Positions 23,599 to 23,840 of a stretch of DNA of 23,840 nucleotides are shown piece after piece. Made by a program: the position numbers and the translations under genes. Numbering within the stretch: the first letter of the stretch is position 1; each line of letters begins with the position of its first letter. Source of the DNA: an uncultured Gemmatimonadota bacterium. GTDB taxonomy: Bacteria; Gemmatimonadota; Gemmatimonadetes; Gemmatimonadales; GWC2-71-9. Where the stretch lies: NCBI GenBank assembly GCA_937961295.1, contig CALGOK010000188.1, positions 1 through 23,840 of the forward strand. The letters are read 5' to 3'. Under the pieces are notes generated by a model that saw nothing but the letters and a program-made list of their open reading frames with translations, was not told the DNA's origin and ran no database searches.

Positions 23599-23840
23599 CG
23601 GCGCCGCGCGCGGCATCGTGGTCGTTCCGCGAGGAGGACTCCGCGCGGATCCACGGGGTGCTGCAGGCGTTCCTCCGCGACGCCGCTGCGCGCACCGCGC
23701 TGCTGGTCGACCGCGCCCCCTACAACCTCGGCGATCCCGTCAACTCGCAGGCCCGATTAACGGACGCCCCACACCGTCCGCTGACAGCCGAAAAGTTGGA
23801 AGAGGTCTCGGCCGTGGTCGTTCAACCCGATGGTGCCCCA
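23595..23840 (+). CDS. Partial gene, possible Roadblock/LC7-like protein
   Basis: An open frame of 82 codons starting at GTG 23595, overlapping the previous stop, and still open at the window edge. The first ~40 residues (WSFREEDSARIHGVLQAFLRDAAARTALLVDR) resemble the opening helix and first strand of Roadblock/LC7 (MglB-like) proteins, which act with small GTPases such as MglA. After residue 41 the sequence (APYNLGDPVNSQARLTDAPHRP and onward) does not continue as that fold. It contains a TTA codon and AT-richer codons unlike the rest of the window. The gene may be different from the domain I suspect, or the end of the sequence may be chimeric. Confidence 0.45.
   Translation, partial: MTAPRAASWSFREEDSARIHGVLQAFLRDAAARTALLVDRAPYNLGDPVNSQARLTDAPHRPLTAEKLEEVSAVVVQPDGAP

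Overview
The window is very GC-rich bacterial chromosome with dense, short-gapped genes. Several predicted secreted proteins have signal peptides ending in 'PLAAQ' or 'PLSAQ', and there are small lipoproteins. The gene content is ordinary housekeeping (ispG, pgi, pyk, a class II aldolase, the SRP RNA, dnaX, ebfC, recR) plus secreted or membrane proteins. Together with TAnnTTTG-like promoter boxes, this suggests a Gemmatimonadota-like organism or a relative in the FCB group. That placement is inference; there is no rRNA here to confirm it. No phage, plasmid, CRISPR or transposase gene is visible.

Layout. (1) 1-2376, plus: a lipoprotein alpha/beta hydrolase, a DUF4342-type protein, a secreted NTF2-like protein and an 86-residue unknown, separated by repeat-filled gaps. 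(2) 2387-6583, plus: a tight run of ispG, a CcdA/DsbD-like membrane protein, a secreted thioredoxin, a secreted peroxiredoxin and an unknown secreted protein, the last three joined by ATGA overlaps; it reads as an envelope thiol-redox operon behind an Fe-S isoprenoid enzyme. (3) 6979-9774, plus: a 931-residue Ig-like lipoprotein with its own promoter and a terminator. (4) 14113 down to 10006, minus: pyk, a PhnP-like metallo-hydrolase, pgi and a small four-helix-bundle protein. (5) 14114-14681: a divergent control region rich in TTTTCCAC/GTGGAA words. (6) 14682-17502, plus: class II aldolase, YtxH-like protein, YihY/BrkB-family membrane protein. (7) 17763-20468: a large secreted M14 metallopeptidase. 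(8) 20594-23840: SRP RNA with its own promoter, then dnaX, ebfC, recR, a small membrane protein and a partial gene running off the end. Pyruvate kinase, glucose-6-phosphate isomerase and aldolase sit around one divergent region, a small glycolytic cluster.

The most unusual content is repetitive DNA. Two related families of palindromic REP-like units (foot GCAG or GCTG, a GC-only stem, a GAT tail) occur singly, in inverted pairs with BIME-like architecture, and in tandem. Two of these blocks lie inside coding sequence just ahead of the signal peptides of the thioredoxin and the peroxiredoxin. Separately, at least three families of seven-base tandem repeats (GCGAAGG/GCGAGGG, AACGTCC, AGAACGG) fill gaps, one sits where a ribosome binding site should be, and one is inserted in frame in pgi. 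Other points of note are an SRP RNA with a five-base apical loop in place of the usual tetraloop, a RecR whose fourth zinc cysteine is tryptophan, and a perfect 15-bp hairpin at the start of the BrkB-family gene.
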